Notes under the pieces: generated by a model | Database searches by the model: none | Told to the model about the DNA's origin: nothing | What the model saw: only the letters and a program-made list of their open reading frames with translations | In this document: positions 24,326 through 33,898 of the stretch, one piece after another | Numbering within the stretch: the first letter of the stretch is position 1 | Layout of the letters: the number at the start of each line of letters is the position of its first letter | Translations under genes and position numbers: made by a program | From: Prochlorococcus sp. AG-424-E20 | GTDB lineage: Bacteria; Cyanobacteriota; Cyanobacteriia; PCC-6307; Cyanobiaceae | Direction of reading: 5' to 3' | DNA length: 36,317 nucleotides | NCBI GenBank assembly: GCA_003213355.1 | Contig: QCND01000007.1 | Location: 1-36,317 of the forward strand

Positions 24326-24757
24326 TTAAACTTTTGGGCCTTCTTCTAGCTTTAATAATATATTTTTAATTTCTACTGGTAATTCTCTAACTAACTTTAT
24401 AGATTCATTTGTTTTTCTTACAACAACAAGTCCTATTATTGCTTTTGCACCAATATCACCATTTGATTTTAAAAATAAAGTATTACAAGTAAGTCGTATT
24501 TTATTTTCCAGCTTAAATTGACTCGCTAAAAGAACCTTTTCGCCATGAATAAAAGATATTTTATATCTAAGTTGAATTGAAACAACTGGAATTTCGAAAC
24601 CCCTTTCAGATAGTTTTGGATACGAATATCCAACTTGATCCAAAGCATCAATTCTCCCCTCTTCTAAGAAGTTTAAGTAAGAGCCATGCCAAAGTACACC
24701 TGCATGGTCAGTGTGCTGGGGAAGAACTGTTTTTTTTAATCTCCATCTATTCTCCAT
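24326..24757 (-). CDS. 4HBT-family acyl-CoA thioesterase (possibly DHNA-CoA thioesterase)
   Basis: LPQHTDHAGVLWHGSYLNFLEEGRIDALDQ. Confidence 0.85.
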   Translation of the reverse strand: MENRWRLKKTVLPQHTDHAGVLWHGSYLNFLEEGRIDALDQVGYSYPKLSERGFEIPVVSIQLRYKISFIHGEKVLLASQFKLENKIRLTCNTLFLKSNGDIGAKAIIGLVVVRKTNESIKLVRELPVEIKNILLKLEEGPKV

Positions 24758-24913
24758 CTATTATTTTTTGAAACCATCCTAAATAAGAACCAATTATCTT
24801 AGTCGTTTAATTTAATATTATAACCATTGAAGCATTACCTTTACGGCAAAACCTCAATAAGTGTATTGACCTCGAGCAAATACTTGAGATCTTTAGCGTA
24901 GAAAATTCCTAAA

Positions 24914-25072
24914 TTACTTTTTAGGCTCAGGGCTCAATCTACCTTTGCTGGTATCAGAGTAAAAGCTTGATTTCTCTCCATCACTGGTAGAAACAAATAA
25001 ACCTATAAGAAAGATCGTTGGTACTCCAACAAATAAAAGACTTGCGGCAAAGCCAAAACTAGTGGTTTCCAT
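24914..25072 (-). CDS. psbM: photosystem II protein PsbM, C-terminally extended (52 aa)
   Basis: METTSFGFAASLLFVGVPTIFLIGLFVSTSDGEKSSFYSDTSKGRLSPEPKK. Confidence 0.88.
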   Translation of the reverse strand: METTSFGFAASLLFVGVPTIFLIGLFVSTSDGEKSSFYSDTSKGRLSPEPKK

Positions 25073-25550
25073 AACCGAGGTTTTTACTCAGAACAAATTT
25101 TACTGAAACAAACTATATATCCCTTCAGCAGAAAAACTGGGTTTTGAATCAAAAGGACTGAGATTTTGTAATTTGCCGAAAAATTATGTGTTCAGGAAGT
25201 TGTTCGCTTATATGGAGTTGAAAAGCCATGAAAATAATTTTCAAGCTATCGATTTCAAGTAGTTTTAGGCTCGAATTTTTAATTTTTCAAAATTAATTTG
25301 ATAATAAAACGTCTTAAAATTACAAAATCAATTGAAATTCGAAAAATTCTTCTTTTTCTTTTTTTTTTTATTTTTTCTAGTCTGAGACTGTCTATTCGCA
25401 ATTTTCAGCTCCTCAAAACCAGTTAGATTTTACTCAAGAGTGTCAAAAGTCATTTCAGGTCTCTACATCCTGTGCCTTAACTCAAGCAATACCATTTACG
25501 ATCATTCGAGTCTTGCTGCATTAAGCAGCTTCGTTATACGAACCTGACCC

Positions 25551-27074
25551 ATGGGATTGCCCTGGTATCGGGTGCACACAGTCGTTATCAACGACCCTGG
25601 CCGTCTCTTGGCCGTGCACCTCATGCATACTGCTTTGTTAGCCGGCTGGGCCGGCTCAATGGCCTTATATGAATTGGCCATTTTTGATCCTTCTGATCCA
25701 GTACTTAATCCAATGTGGCGCCAAGGCATGTACGTCATGCCCTTTATGGCCCGCCTAGGAATTACAGGTAGCTGGAACGGATGGGATATAACCGGAGCAA
25801 CCGGAGTTGACCCCGGCTTCTGGAGCTTCGAAGGTGTTGCTGCAGCTCATATAGTTTTCAGTGGTCTCCTTATGCTCGCTGCCGTATGGCACTGGACATA
25901 TTGGGACCTTGAATTGTGGGAAGATTCCCGCACTGGAGAGCCAGCTTTAGATCTTCCAAGAATATTTGGAATTCATCTTTTCTTAGCCGGCCTGACATGC
26001 TTTGGCTTTGGCGCATTTCATTGTTCATCTGTAGGTATATGGGTTTCTGATCCATATGGATTAACTGGACATGTAGAAAAAGTTGCTCCAGTCTGGGGTG
26101 CAGAAGGATTTAATCCATTCAATGCTGGAGGAATTGTCGCCAATCACGTTGGGGCAGGACTTTTAGGAATAATTGGTGGAATATTCCATATCACCAATAG
26201 ACCAGGAGAAAGGCTATATAGGGCTCTAAAACTAGGTAGCCTTGAAGGCGTTCTGGCTAGTGCTCTAGCAGCTGTTCTTTTTGTATCCTTCGTAGTTGCT
26301 GGAACAATGTGGTATGGATCAGCAACAACTCCAGTTGAATTATTTGGTCCTACTAGATATCAATGGGATTCTGGGTATTTCAAAACTGAAATCAACCGCA
26401 GAGTTCAAGAGTCTATGAATGATGGTGCTTCAAAAGCTGAAGCTTATGCAGCCATTCCTGAGCAACTTGCTTTCTATGACTATGTAGGTAATAGTCCAGC
26501 CAAAGGAGGACTATTCAGAGTTGGTGCAATGGTTAATGGAGATGGGGTTCCTAGTGGATGGCAAGGTCACATCTCATTTACTGATAGCGATGGCAATGAC
26601 TTAGAAGTAAGAAGAATTCCAAATTTCTTTGAGAACTTCCCTGTCATTCTTGAAGACAAGGATGGGAACGTTAAAGCTGACATTCCTTTCCGTCGAGCCG
26701 AAGCTAAGTACTCCATTGAACAAACTGGAGTCACAGCTACTGTTTATGGTGGTGAGTTAAATGGACAAACATTTACTGATCCAGTAATTGTTAAACGTCT
26801 AGCTAGAAAATCTCAGCTTGGAGAAGCCTTCAAGTTTGACAGAGATCGCTACAAGTCAGATGGTGTATTCAGAAGCTCTCCAAGAGCCTGGTTCACTTAT
26901 GCGCACTTGTGTTTTGGCTTGCTATTCCTCTTCGGGCACTGGTGGCACGCCGCTAGGACTCTATTTGGCGACAGATTCTCAGGTATCGATCCAGAGCTTG
27001 GGGATCAGGTTGAGTTTGGTCTCTTCAAAAAACTTGGAGACGAATCTACCCGCCGAGTTCCTGGTCGAGCCTAA
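25551..27074 (+). CDS. psbB: photosystem II CP47 chlorophyll apoprotein
   Basis: [50 protein letters not shown]. Confidence 0.98.
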   Translation: MGLPWYRVHTVVINDPGRLLAVHLMHTALLAGWAGSMALYELAIFDPSDPVLNPMWRQGMYVMPFMARLGITGSWNGWDITGATGVDPGFWSFEGVAAAHIVFSGLLMLAAVWHWTYWDLELWEDSRTGEPALDLPRIFGIHLFLAGLTCFGFGAFHCSSVGIWVSDPYGLTGHVEKVAPVWGAEGFNPFNAGGIVANHVGAGLLGIIGGIFHITNRPGERLYRALKLGSLEGVLASALAAVLFVSFVVAGTMWYGSATTPVELFGPTRYQWDSGYFKTEINRRVQESMNDGASKAEAYAAIPEQLAFYDYVGNSPAKGGLFRVGAMVNGDGVPSGWQGHISFTDSDGNDLEVRRIPNFFENFPVILEDKDGNVKADIPFRRAEAKYSIEQTGVTATVYGGELNGQTFTDPVIVKRLARKSQLGEAFKFDRDRYKSDGVFRSSPRAWFTYAHLCFGLLFLFGHWWHAARTLFGDRFSGIDPELGDQVEFGLFKKLGDESTRRVPGRA

Positions 27075-27110
27075 ACAGGATTCTTTACCCCCCTTATCCC
27101 GAGAACTTAG

Positions 27111-27206
27111 ATGGAAGCTTTCTCCTACGTGCTAATACTTACTTTGGCACTTGTAACGCTCTTCTTTGCTGTCGCGTTTCGTGATCCTCCGAAATACGAC
27201 AAGTAA
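27111..27206 (+). CDS. psbT: photosystem II protein PsbT
   Basis: [31 protein letters not shown]. Confidence 0.96.
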
Positions 27207-27254
27207 ATAACAATAAAAAAAGCCCTGAAAATTCAGGGCTTTTTTTATTGTTAT
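27206..27254. terminator. long bidirectional terminator palindrome
   Basis: AAATAACAATAAAAAAAGCCCTGAAaaTTCAGGGCTTTTTTTATTGTTATTT near-perfect palindrome. Confidence 0.9.
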
Positions 27255-27365
27255 TTACTTGAAATTAAAAAAATATTTTAAGTACAAAAGTAGTTTTATT
27301 TAATCTACCCCTTCTCAGAATCCAAATAAATGTTTAAAGTTAGTAAAATCGTTAAAAAGGGCTGC

Positions 27366-27845
27366 ATGCAGTGCCCATCTTGTAAAAATACAGACAGTCG
27401 AGTTCTTGAATCTCGTTCGGCTGATTCTGGAAGAAGCGTAAGAAGAAGAAGGGAGTGCTTAAATTGCGACTTCCGATTTACTACGTACGAAAGAGTAGAA
27501 ACAACACCAATTACTGTTTTAAAAAGAAGCGGCGCAAAAGAACTATTTAATCGAAGTAAAATAATTAATGGCTTAAATAGAGCCTGCGAAAAAACACTTA
27601 TACATGTATCTAAAATTGAATTTATTGTTGACGAAATAGAACTAGAACTCCATCAAGGAGTTTGCAAAGAAATCAAATCAGTTGAGATTGGTGAAATGGT
27701 TCTTACACATTTAAAAGATATTAATGAAGTTGCATATATCAGATTTGCCTCTGTTTATAGGCAATTTAATGGAATCAATGATTTCTTGAAAACCCTTGAA
27801 GTACTAAAACCAATAAAAAAAGAACAATTGGCATCAGTTATTTAA
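27366..27845 (+). CDS. nrdR: transcriptional repressor NrdR
   Basis: [43 protein letters not shown]. Confidence 0.95.
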   Translation: MQCPSCKNTDSRVLESRSADSGRSVRRRRECLNCDFRFTTYERVETTPITVLKRSGAKELFNRSKIINGLNRACEKTLIHVSKIEFIVDEIELELHQGVCKEIKSVEIGEMVLTHLKDINEVAYIRFASVYRQFNGINDFLKTLEVLKPIKKEQLASVI

Positions 27846-27948
27846 CTAGAAAGACCTATCAATAAAGTAGAATTTAATCTCAATTTGGTCGGCGGGCCAT
27901 TTTGTATTTCTATCGAACTGTTCTAAAAAGGCAGACCGCCATTCAAGC

Positions 27949-29058
27949 ATGTCTGAAAATCAAGCAAGCAAAATTGAAGAAAAAAATCATAGCAAAGAGA
28001 CATCAATACCTGAAGAAACTGTCTCAGATGCTACGAGTGCAGAGTTTGAAGAAAATTCAATGAATGAATTAAAAGAAGACGATATTCCCAAAAATATTCC
28101 TGCTGCTGATGACTCTTCAAGCAGAATTAATAAGAGTGATCTTGAGAGTGCAGGGTTCACTCTTGATGAATTTGCATCTTTACTAAGTAAATATGACTAT
28201 AACTTTAAACCTGGTGACATAGTCAATGGAACAGTTTTTGCTCTTGAATCGAAAGGAGCAATGATTGACATTGGAGCGAAAACAGCTGCTTTTATGCCTA
28301 TGCAAGAAGTCTCAATAAATAGAGTCGAAGGACTGAGTGATGTTTTACAGCCTTCAGAAATTAGAGAATTTTTTATAATGACCGAAGAAAACGAGGATGG
28401 TCAATTATCCTTATCAATCAGGAGAATTGAATATCAACGAGCTTGGGAAAGAGTTAGACAATTACAAAAAGAAGATGCCACAATTTACTCAGAGGTTTTT
28501 GCTACAAATAGAGGCGGTGCACTTGTTCGAGTTGAAGGACTGAGAGGCTTTATTCCTGGATCACACATAAGCACTAGAAAGGCGAAAGAAGAACTAGTTG
28601 CTGATTTCTTGCCATTGAAATTCTTAGAGGTTGATGAAGAAAGGAATAGGCTTGTTTTAAGTCATCGCAGGGCTTTAGTTGAAAGAAAAATGAATCGCCT
28701 TGAAGTTGGAGAAGTTGTTGTAGGAGCAGTCAGAGGAATTAAACCTTATGGTGCATTTATAGACATTGGGGGCGTAAGTGGACTTCTTCACATCTCTGAA
28801 ATAAGCCATGAGCATATTGAAACTCCTCACTCCGTATTAAACGTCAATGATCAAATGAAGGTCATGATTATTGATCTAGATGCTGAAAGAGGAAGAATTT
28901 CTCTTTCGACAAAGGCGCTTGAACCAGAACCTGGAGACATGCTGACTGACCCTCAAAAAGTTTTTGACAAAGCTGAAGAGATGGCAGCAAGATACAAACA
29001 AATGCTTCTTGAGCAGGCAGAAGAAGGAGAAGACCCTATTGCAGTAATGACTATTTGA
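27949..29058 (+). CDS. rpsA: 30S ribosomal protein S1 (multiple S1 domains)
   Basis: GDIVNGTVFALESKGAMIDIGAK..., VRGIKPYGAFIDIGGVSGLLHISEIS. Confidence 0.95.
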   Translation: MSENQASKIEEKNHSKETSIPEETVSDATSAEFEENSMNELKEDDIPKNIPAADDSSSRINKSDLESAGFTLDEFASLLSKYDYNFKPGDIVNGTVFALESKGAMIDIGAKTAAFMPMQEVSINRVEGLSDVLQPSEIREFFIMTEENEDGQLSLSIRRIEYQRAWERVRQLQKEDATIYSEVFATNRGGALVRVEGLRGFIPGSHISTRKAKEELVADFLPLKFLEVDEERNRLVLSHRRALVERKMNRLEVGEVVVGAVRGIKPYGAFIDIGGVSGLLHISEISHEHIETPHSVLNVNDQMKVMIIDLDAERGRISLSTKALEPEPGDMLTDPQKVFDKAEEMAARYKQMLLEQAEEGEDPIAVMTI

Positions 29059-29076
29059 TTATTTACATTTCTTGAA

Positions 29077-29865
29077 ATGGCAGAACTATTAATAAAAAAT
29101 AGCTCTGTTGGTTTTATTAAGGCAGTAATATTTGATAAGGATGGGACCTTATCAAATAGTGAAGAATGCTTGCTAGAACTGGCTAAAACTAGGATCAATT
29201 TTTTTGAAGATAAATTTAAAAAATTAAAACTAAACAATATTAAAATTTGGTTGTTAAAAAAATCACTTATTGCTGTCTATGGATTAAAAAAAAATTGTCT
29301 TTCAGCTAATGCAAGCTTAGCAATAGCTTCTAGAGAGCAAAATATTATATCTACTGCGACAATTTTTACTTTATTTGGTTTCGATTGGTTTCATTCACTT
29401 TCAATAGGGAAAGAAATTTTCGATAAAGTAGATGTCTACCTTTCGAATCAAAAAGGTAATACGCAAAAACATAGAACTATAATTTCAGGAGCTTTAGATC
29501 TATTGGTTTCTCTAAAGAAAAAAGGAGTATCTATTGCATTAATGACGAATGATACAAAAGAAGGGATAGAAGAATTTATTTGCAGGAATAAATTGGAAGG
29601 GATATTTGATTATCATTGGAGTGCTGAGAATAAACCTTCTAAACCCAATCCAGAAGCAGTTATAGAACTTTGCAAAAAAATGAACTTTAATCCTTCAGAT
29701 TGTGCTCTTATTTCAGATGCAGATACTGATTTAAGGATGGCAAAAGAAGCTGGGATAACTATGGTAGTTGGCTTTAATGGTGGATGGAAAAATCCCCCAT
29801 CTCTAACTGAAAAAAGATTTCTTATAGAAAAATTAAATGAATTAAAAATTCATTCAAGCCACTAA
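29077..29865 (+). CDS. HAD-superfamily hydrolase (phosphoglycolate phosphatase-like)
   Basis: VIFDKDGTLSNSEE, ISDADTDLRMAKEAG. Confidence 0.88.
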   Translation: MAELLIKNSSVGFIKAVIFDKDGTLSNSEECLLELAKTRINFFEDKFKKLKLNNIKIWLLKKSLIAVYGLKKNCLSANASLAIASREQNIISTATIFTLFGFDWFHSLSIGKEIFDKVDVYLSNQKGNTQKHRTIISGALDLLVSLKKKGVSIALMTNDTKEGIEEFICRNKLEGIFDYHWSAENKPSKPNPEAVIELCKKMNFNPSDCALISDADTDLRMAKEAGITMVVGFNGGWKNPPSLTEKRFLIEKLNELKIHSSH

Positions 29866-29888
29866 AATATTGAATATTAATATTTTAA

Positions 29889-31118
29889 ATGAGTAGATAC
29901 GTTTTCACCTCTGAATCTGTCACTGAAGGGCATCCAGACAAAATCTGTGATCAAGTGAGTGACGCAGTTTTAGATGCATGCCTAAGTTCAGATCCAACAA
30001 GCAGAGTCGCATGTGAAGCAGTTGTTAATACTGGCTTGTGTTTAATAACTGGAGAAATAACTTCAAAAGCAGAGGTGGATTTTAACAAGCTTGTCAGAGA
30101 AGTTATCAAAAGCATTGGTTATAGAAGTGCTAGTGATGGTGGATTTGATGCTAATAGTTGCGCCGTTCTAGTCGCACTCGACCAACAGTCTTCAGATATA
30201 GCTCAAGGTGTAAATGAAGCTGAAGACCATTCAACAGATCCGCTCGATCAAGTTGGGGCTGGTGATCAGGGAATCATGTTTGGATTTGCTTGTGACGAGA
30301 CTCCTGAACTTATGCCATTGCCAATAAGTCTCGCTCATCGATTGGCACGAAGGCTTGCATTAGTTAGGCACCAAAAATTAATGGATTATCTTTTACCTGA
30401 TGGCAAAACCCAAGTAAGTGTCTCCTACGAAAACGGAGTACCATGTTCCATAGACACAATACTGATTTCTACTCAGCATAAATCTGAAGTAGATGGAATA
30501 ACTCTTGAAGAGGAAATTCAAAAAAGAATTACTAAAGACCTATGGAAATTTGTTGTTGAGCCTGCCACCGAAGACCTGCCTCTAAAACCTTCTAAAGGAT
30601 CAACTCGTTTCCTTGTCAACCCAACTGGAAAATTTGTTATTGGGGGGCCCCAAGGCGACGCAGGTCTAACTGGAAGAAAAATAATTGTTGATACCTATGG
30701 TGGATATGCTCGACATGGAGGAGGCGCTTTCTCAGGGAAAGACCCTACTAAGGTTGATAGATCTGCAGCGTATGCAGCAAGATTTGTGGCGAAGGCATTA
30801 GTTGCAGCGAATCTTGCAAAAAAAGTTGAAGTTCAATTAAGTTATGCAATCGGAGTCGCAAAACCTATATCGATACTTGTGGATTCATTTGGGACAGGGA
30901 AAGTTTCAGACTCTGAACTAACACAACTTGTACAAGATCAATTCGATCTAAGACCAGGCGCAATTATTAAAGCATTCGATCTTCAAAACCTACCAAGTAT
31001 TAGAGGTGGACGTTTTTATAGAGATACTGCGGCATATGGTCATTTTGGCAGAACGGATATTCTTCTCCCTTGGGAGGACGTATCTCAAAAAGCAAACGAA
31101 CTAAGTTTGCTCAAATAA
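29889..31118 (+). CDS. metK: S-adenosylmethionine synthase
   Basis: [55 protein letters not shown]. Confidence 0.98.
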   Translation: MSRYVFTSESVTEGHPDKICDQVSDAVLDACLSSDPTSRVACEAVVNTGLCLITGEITSKAEVDFNKLVREVIKSIGYRSASDGGFDANSCAVLVALDQQSSDIAQGVNEAEDHSTDPLDQVGAGDQGIMFGFACDETPELMPLPISLAHRLARRLALVRHQKLMDYLLPDGKTQVSVSYENGVPCSIDTILISTQHKSEVDGITLEEEIQKRITKDLWKFVVEPATEDLPLKPSKGSTRFLVNPTGKFVIGGPQGDAGLTGRKIIVDTYGGYARHGGGAFSGKDPTKVDRSAAYAARFVAKALVAANLAKKVEVQLSYAIGVAKPISILVDSFGTGKVSDSELTQLVQDQFDLRPGAIIKAFDLQNLPSIRGGRFYRDTAAYGHFGRTDILLPWEDVSQKANELSLLK

Positions 31119-31136
31119 AAAAAGATTAATAAAAAA

Positions 31137-32372
31137 ATGTTAAACAAATCTCTTGTACTTGGTATAGATCTTGGTACATCAGGCGTAAGAATTGCAATAA
31201 TTAATGCTAAAAAAAAAATACAATTCACATCATCGAAAAAATACTATAAAGGTCTTGAAATATCTGGAGACTGGATAAATAGCCTCAAAACTCTAATACA
31301 AGAAATTCCAAAAGATCTTAAAGAAAAGTTGGTTTCTTGTTCAGTAGCCGGAACATCTGGAACACTTTTAGCATGCAATAGAGACGGAGCTCCTCTTGGG
31401 AAAGCCCTACCTTATTTCTTATCCTTTTCAGAATATTCATACGAGATAGAAAATCTATTTACTAAAGAATGTGCAGGGTCAAGCATAAGTGGAAGTGTCG
31501 GAAGAGCACTAAAACTTCTAGCCTTATATGGTAATGAAATAATCTTAAGGCACCAAGCAGATTGGATTAGTGGATGGCTTATAAATAATTGGGAGTATGG
31601 GGAAGAAGGGAACAATATTAGAATGGGTTGGGAAATATCAAATAGTTCATGGCCAGAAAATTTTCAAAATCTAAAATGGTTAAAATGTCTTCCGAAAATA
31701 ATTCCTTCAGGTCAAATAATGGGAAAGATATGTATTAAAAAAGCAAATGAACTAAGTTTACCAAAAAATCTTCAAGTCATAGCAGGAACTACAGATTCTA
31801 ATGCTGGGGTTTTAGCCACTTTCCCTAATAAGAATGATGGGATAACAATCCTTGGTAGCACAATAGTAATTAAAAAGTTTGTCAATAAGCCCCTGGAGGG
31901 GAAAGGCATTTCAAATCATAAATTGTTGGGGAATTGGCTAACTGGTGGAGCATCTAATGCAGGGGCTGCGATACTACTAGATTTCTTTAATCTTGAATAT
32001 ATTGAAGAATTAAGCAAACAAATAAATCCTAATAAATCATCAGGTTTAAACCTTCTTCCATTATCAAGTCAAGGAGAAAGATTTCCAATAGATGACCCCA
32101 ATTTACAACCTAAACTTGAGCCAAGACCAGTCAGTGATTCTCTTTATCTTCATGCATTATTTGAAGGGTTAGCGAAAATAGAAGCAAGAGGCTGGCAAAA
32201 ACTTAATGAATTAGGAGCTGATTTACCTCGGCAAATAATTTCTATTGGAGGGGGTGCAAAAAATATTACATGGAAGAAAATAAGAGAAAGAGAAATTGGC
32301 ATACCAATAAAAATATGCAACACCCCCCCAGCTGCAGGAGTAGCGAGTATTGCTTTGCAGGGATTATTATGA
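31137..32372 (+). CDS. FGGY-family carbohydrate kinase
   Basis: LGIDLGTSGVRIAIIN, VIAGTTDSNAGVLAT, ISIGGGAKNITWKKIRE. Confidence 0.88.
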   Translation: MLNKSLVLGIDLGTSGVRIAIINAKKKIQFTSSKKYYKGLEISGDWINSLKTLIQEIPKDLKEKLVSCSVAGTSGTLLACNRDGAPLGKALPYFLSFSEYSYEIENLFTKECAGSSISGSVGRALKLLALYGNEIILRHQADWISGWLINNWEYGEEGNNIRMGWEISNSSWPENFQNLKWLKCLPKIIPSGQIMGKICIKKANELSLPKNLQVIAGTTDSNAGVLATFPNKNDGITILGSTIVIKKFVNKPLEGKGISNHKLLGNWLTGGASNAGAAILLDFFNLEYIEELSKQINPNKSSGLNLLPLSSQGERFPIDDPNLQPKLEPRPVSDSLYLHALFEGLAKIEARGWQKLNELGADLPRQIISIGGGAKNITWKKIREREIGIPIKICNTPPAAGVASIALQGLL

Positions 32373-32470
32373 ATAAAGAATTAAATTCTTTATAAAATTT
32401 TTACTCTGAATATCTTTAAATCTATCTAACTTATTAATTAATTTCTAAAGTCACTAACAAAAAAAATTTC

Positions 32471-32740
32471 ATGAACTCCGAGCCAATCACCCAAACGTCA
32501 AGTACAAGAATATGTAATCACATGAACAAAGACCATGAGGATGCTGTCAATGCATATGCAAAATATTATGGAAAAATTAAAACTTTTAAATCAGCAAAAA
32601 TGACAAGCCTATCTCCAGAAGCTATTCAGATTAAAATTGATGAACAGACATTAGAAATAAAATTTGATCATATTCTTCAAGACTGTTCAGATGCACATAA
32701 AACATTGGTTAGGATGATCAAAGCTATTCCTAAGTTATGA
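32471..32740 (+). CDS. DUF2470-domain protein
   Basis: ICNHMNKDHEDAVNAYAKYYG... Confidence 0.85.
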   Translation: MNSEPITQTSSTRICNHMNKDHEDAVNAYAKYYGKIKTFKSAKMTSLSPEAIQIKIDEQTLEIKFDHILQDCSDAHKTLVRMIKAIPKL

Positions 32741-32883
32741 AATTTGCTTCCAACAAAATCATGAGGAAGCTAGCATTTTCATGATTTTCAAATTACCTTC
32801 CAATTAGACGAAAGAAAAATAAGGCGATTTCAATTTATTTTTCAATAAGGTACTTACGAATTGGTAGATTATTAGGGTTTAAA

Positions 32884-32959
32884 GCCGGGATAGCTCAGTT
32901 GGTAGAGCAGGCGACTGAAAATCGCCGTGTCCCCAGTTCAAATCTGGGTCCTGGCACCA
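32884..32959 (+). tRNA. tRNA-Phe(GAA), CCA encoded
   Basis: GCCGGGATAGCTCAGTTGGTAGAGCAGGCGACTGAAAATCGCCGTGTCCCCAGTTCAAATCTGGGTCCTGGCACCA. Confidence 0.96.
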
Positions 32960-32964
32960 TTAAT

Positions 32965-32986
32965 AAGCACCTAAAGGTGCTTTTTT
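32965..32986 (+). terminator. AAGCACCtaaaGGTGCTTTTTT terminator after tRNA-Phe
   Basis: hairpin plus poly-T. Confidence 0.8.
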
Positions 32987-33112
32987 AATGCCTATTTACT
33001 ATCACTTCACTACGCTGTAACCGCTTGTCACAACAGCGTTTTAGAGAAAAATAAGAATATGCCTTCCGTGAAAAACAGGAGCATTAGAAGCAATTATGAG
33101 AGGAGCAAAACT

Positions 33113-33158
33113 GGTATGTAATTACCTGAAAAGTCCTGTAAACACTCACTTACATACC
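33113..33158. repeat. inverted pair of GGTATGTAA(G) sites (33113-33121 +, 33149-33158 -)
   Basis: same 9-10-mer occurs twice in tandem at 35506-35526 upstream of the recombinase-like pseudogene. Confidence 0.6.
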
Positions 33159-33189
33159 TATCAGGGTCAGTCCACACGCAAAAATGCAT

Positions 33190-33222
33190 AAAAAAAGAGC
33201 ACCTACCGTTACAGTTGCTCTC
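33190..33222 (-). terminator. terminator AGAGCA...TGCTCTTTTTTT
   Basis: inverted repeat 33196-33201/33216-33221, poly-T on the minus strand. Confidence 0.65.
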
Positions 33223-33298
33223 TACTCCAAGAGAATAGGATTCTCTGCTAACGGATAAATCTCTTTAAAAGTATTAAATACTATCAATCATTCATTAA

Positions 33299-33898
33299 TT
33301 AATTAGCAAAAGTGATCCAACCAGTAATGATATATTTTGAACCTTCTTTTAGGATGTTACCTCTGTGTGCGTGAGTCCATTCAGCAGGCCATATTAAAGT
33401 TAGTCCTTTCCTCGGTTGTATTTCAAGATCATAATGACTGAAATACGTTGAACCACCTTCTTCAACATCATTCAAATAAGTCATAAAAGCAAAAATACGG
33501 TGAAGACTACCTATAGAAAATCGTTCGGTATGTATTTTTTTAAAATGTTGACCAGGTTTATATCTTTGTAAATTAAAAGAACTAATTTCTAATCTTTGAG
33601 ATATTTCTTCTAAAAAAGTCCAGTCCTCTATATAGTTTTTATAGCATTCAAATAGTTGATCAAAATATGCTTTAAATGCCTCATTTCCTGGCAGAATAAT
33701 CTCTTTAGGCTCAATGCTCATATCAACGCTATCTTTTATCTCAGTATTTAAACCACTTCCTATTACACCAATTTTCTGTTTTGTAAGATTAAGTTCAAAG
33801 TAGGAGATAAGATCGTCACAAATTGAGATTGGTTCTATAGTCCAAGAGCCAATAAAGTTTGGATTTTTCTTCCCCGAATCGATTGTTGATTTCTTCAT
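33299..33898 (-). CDS. 2OG-Fe(II) oxygenase (prolyl 4-hydroxylase-like)
   Basis: YKPGQHFKKIHTERFS...FAFMTYLNDVEEGGSTYFSHYDLEIQPRKGLTLIWPAEWTHAHRG. Confidence 0.85.
   Translation of the reverse strand: MKKSTIDSGKKNPNFIGSWTIEPISICDDLISYFELNLTKQKIGVIGSGLNTEIKDSVDMSIEPKEIILPGNEAFKAYFDQLFECYKNYIEDWTFLEEISQRLEISSFNLQRYKPGQHFKKIHTERFSIGSLHRIFAFMTYLNDVEEGGSTYFSHYDLEIQPRKGLTLIWPAEWTHAHRGNILKEGSKYIITGWITFAN

Noticed and set aside
26818-27135. Overlapping ORF at the end of psbB
   Set aside because: Out-of-frame shadow of psbB running into psbT; no independent support
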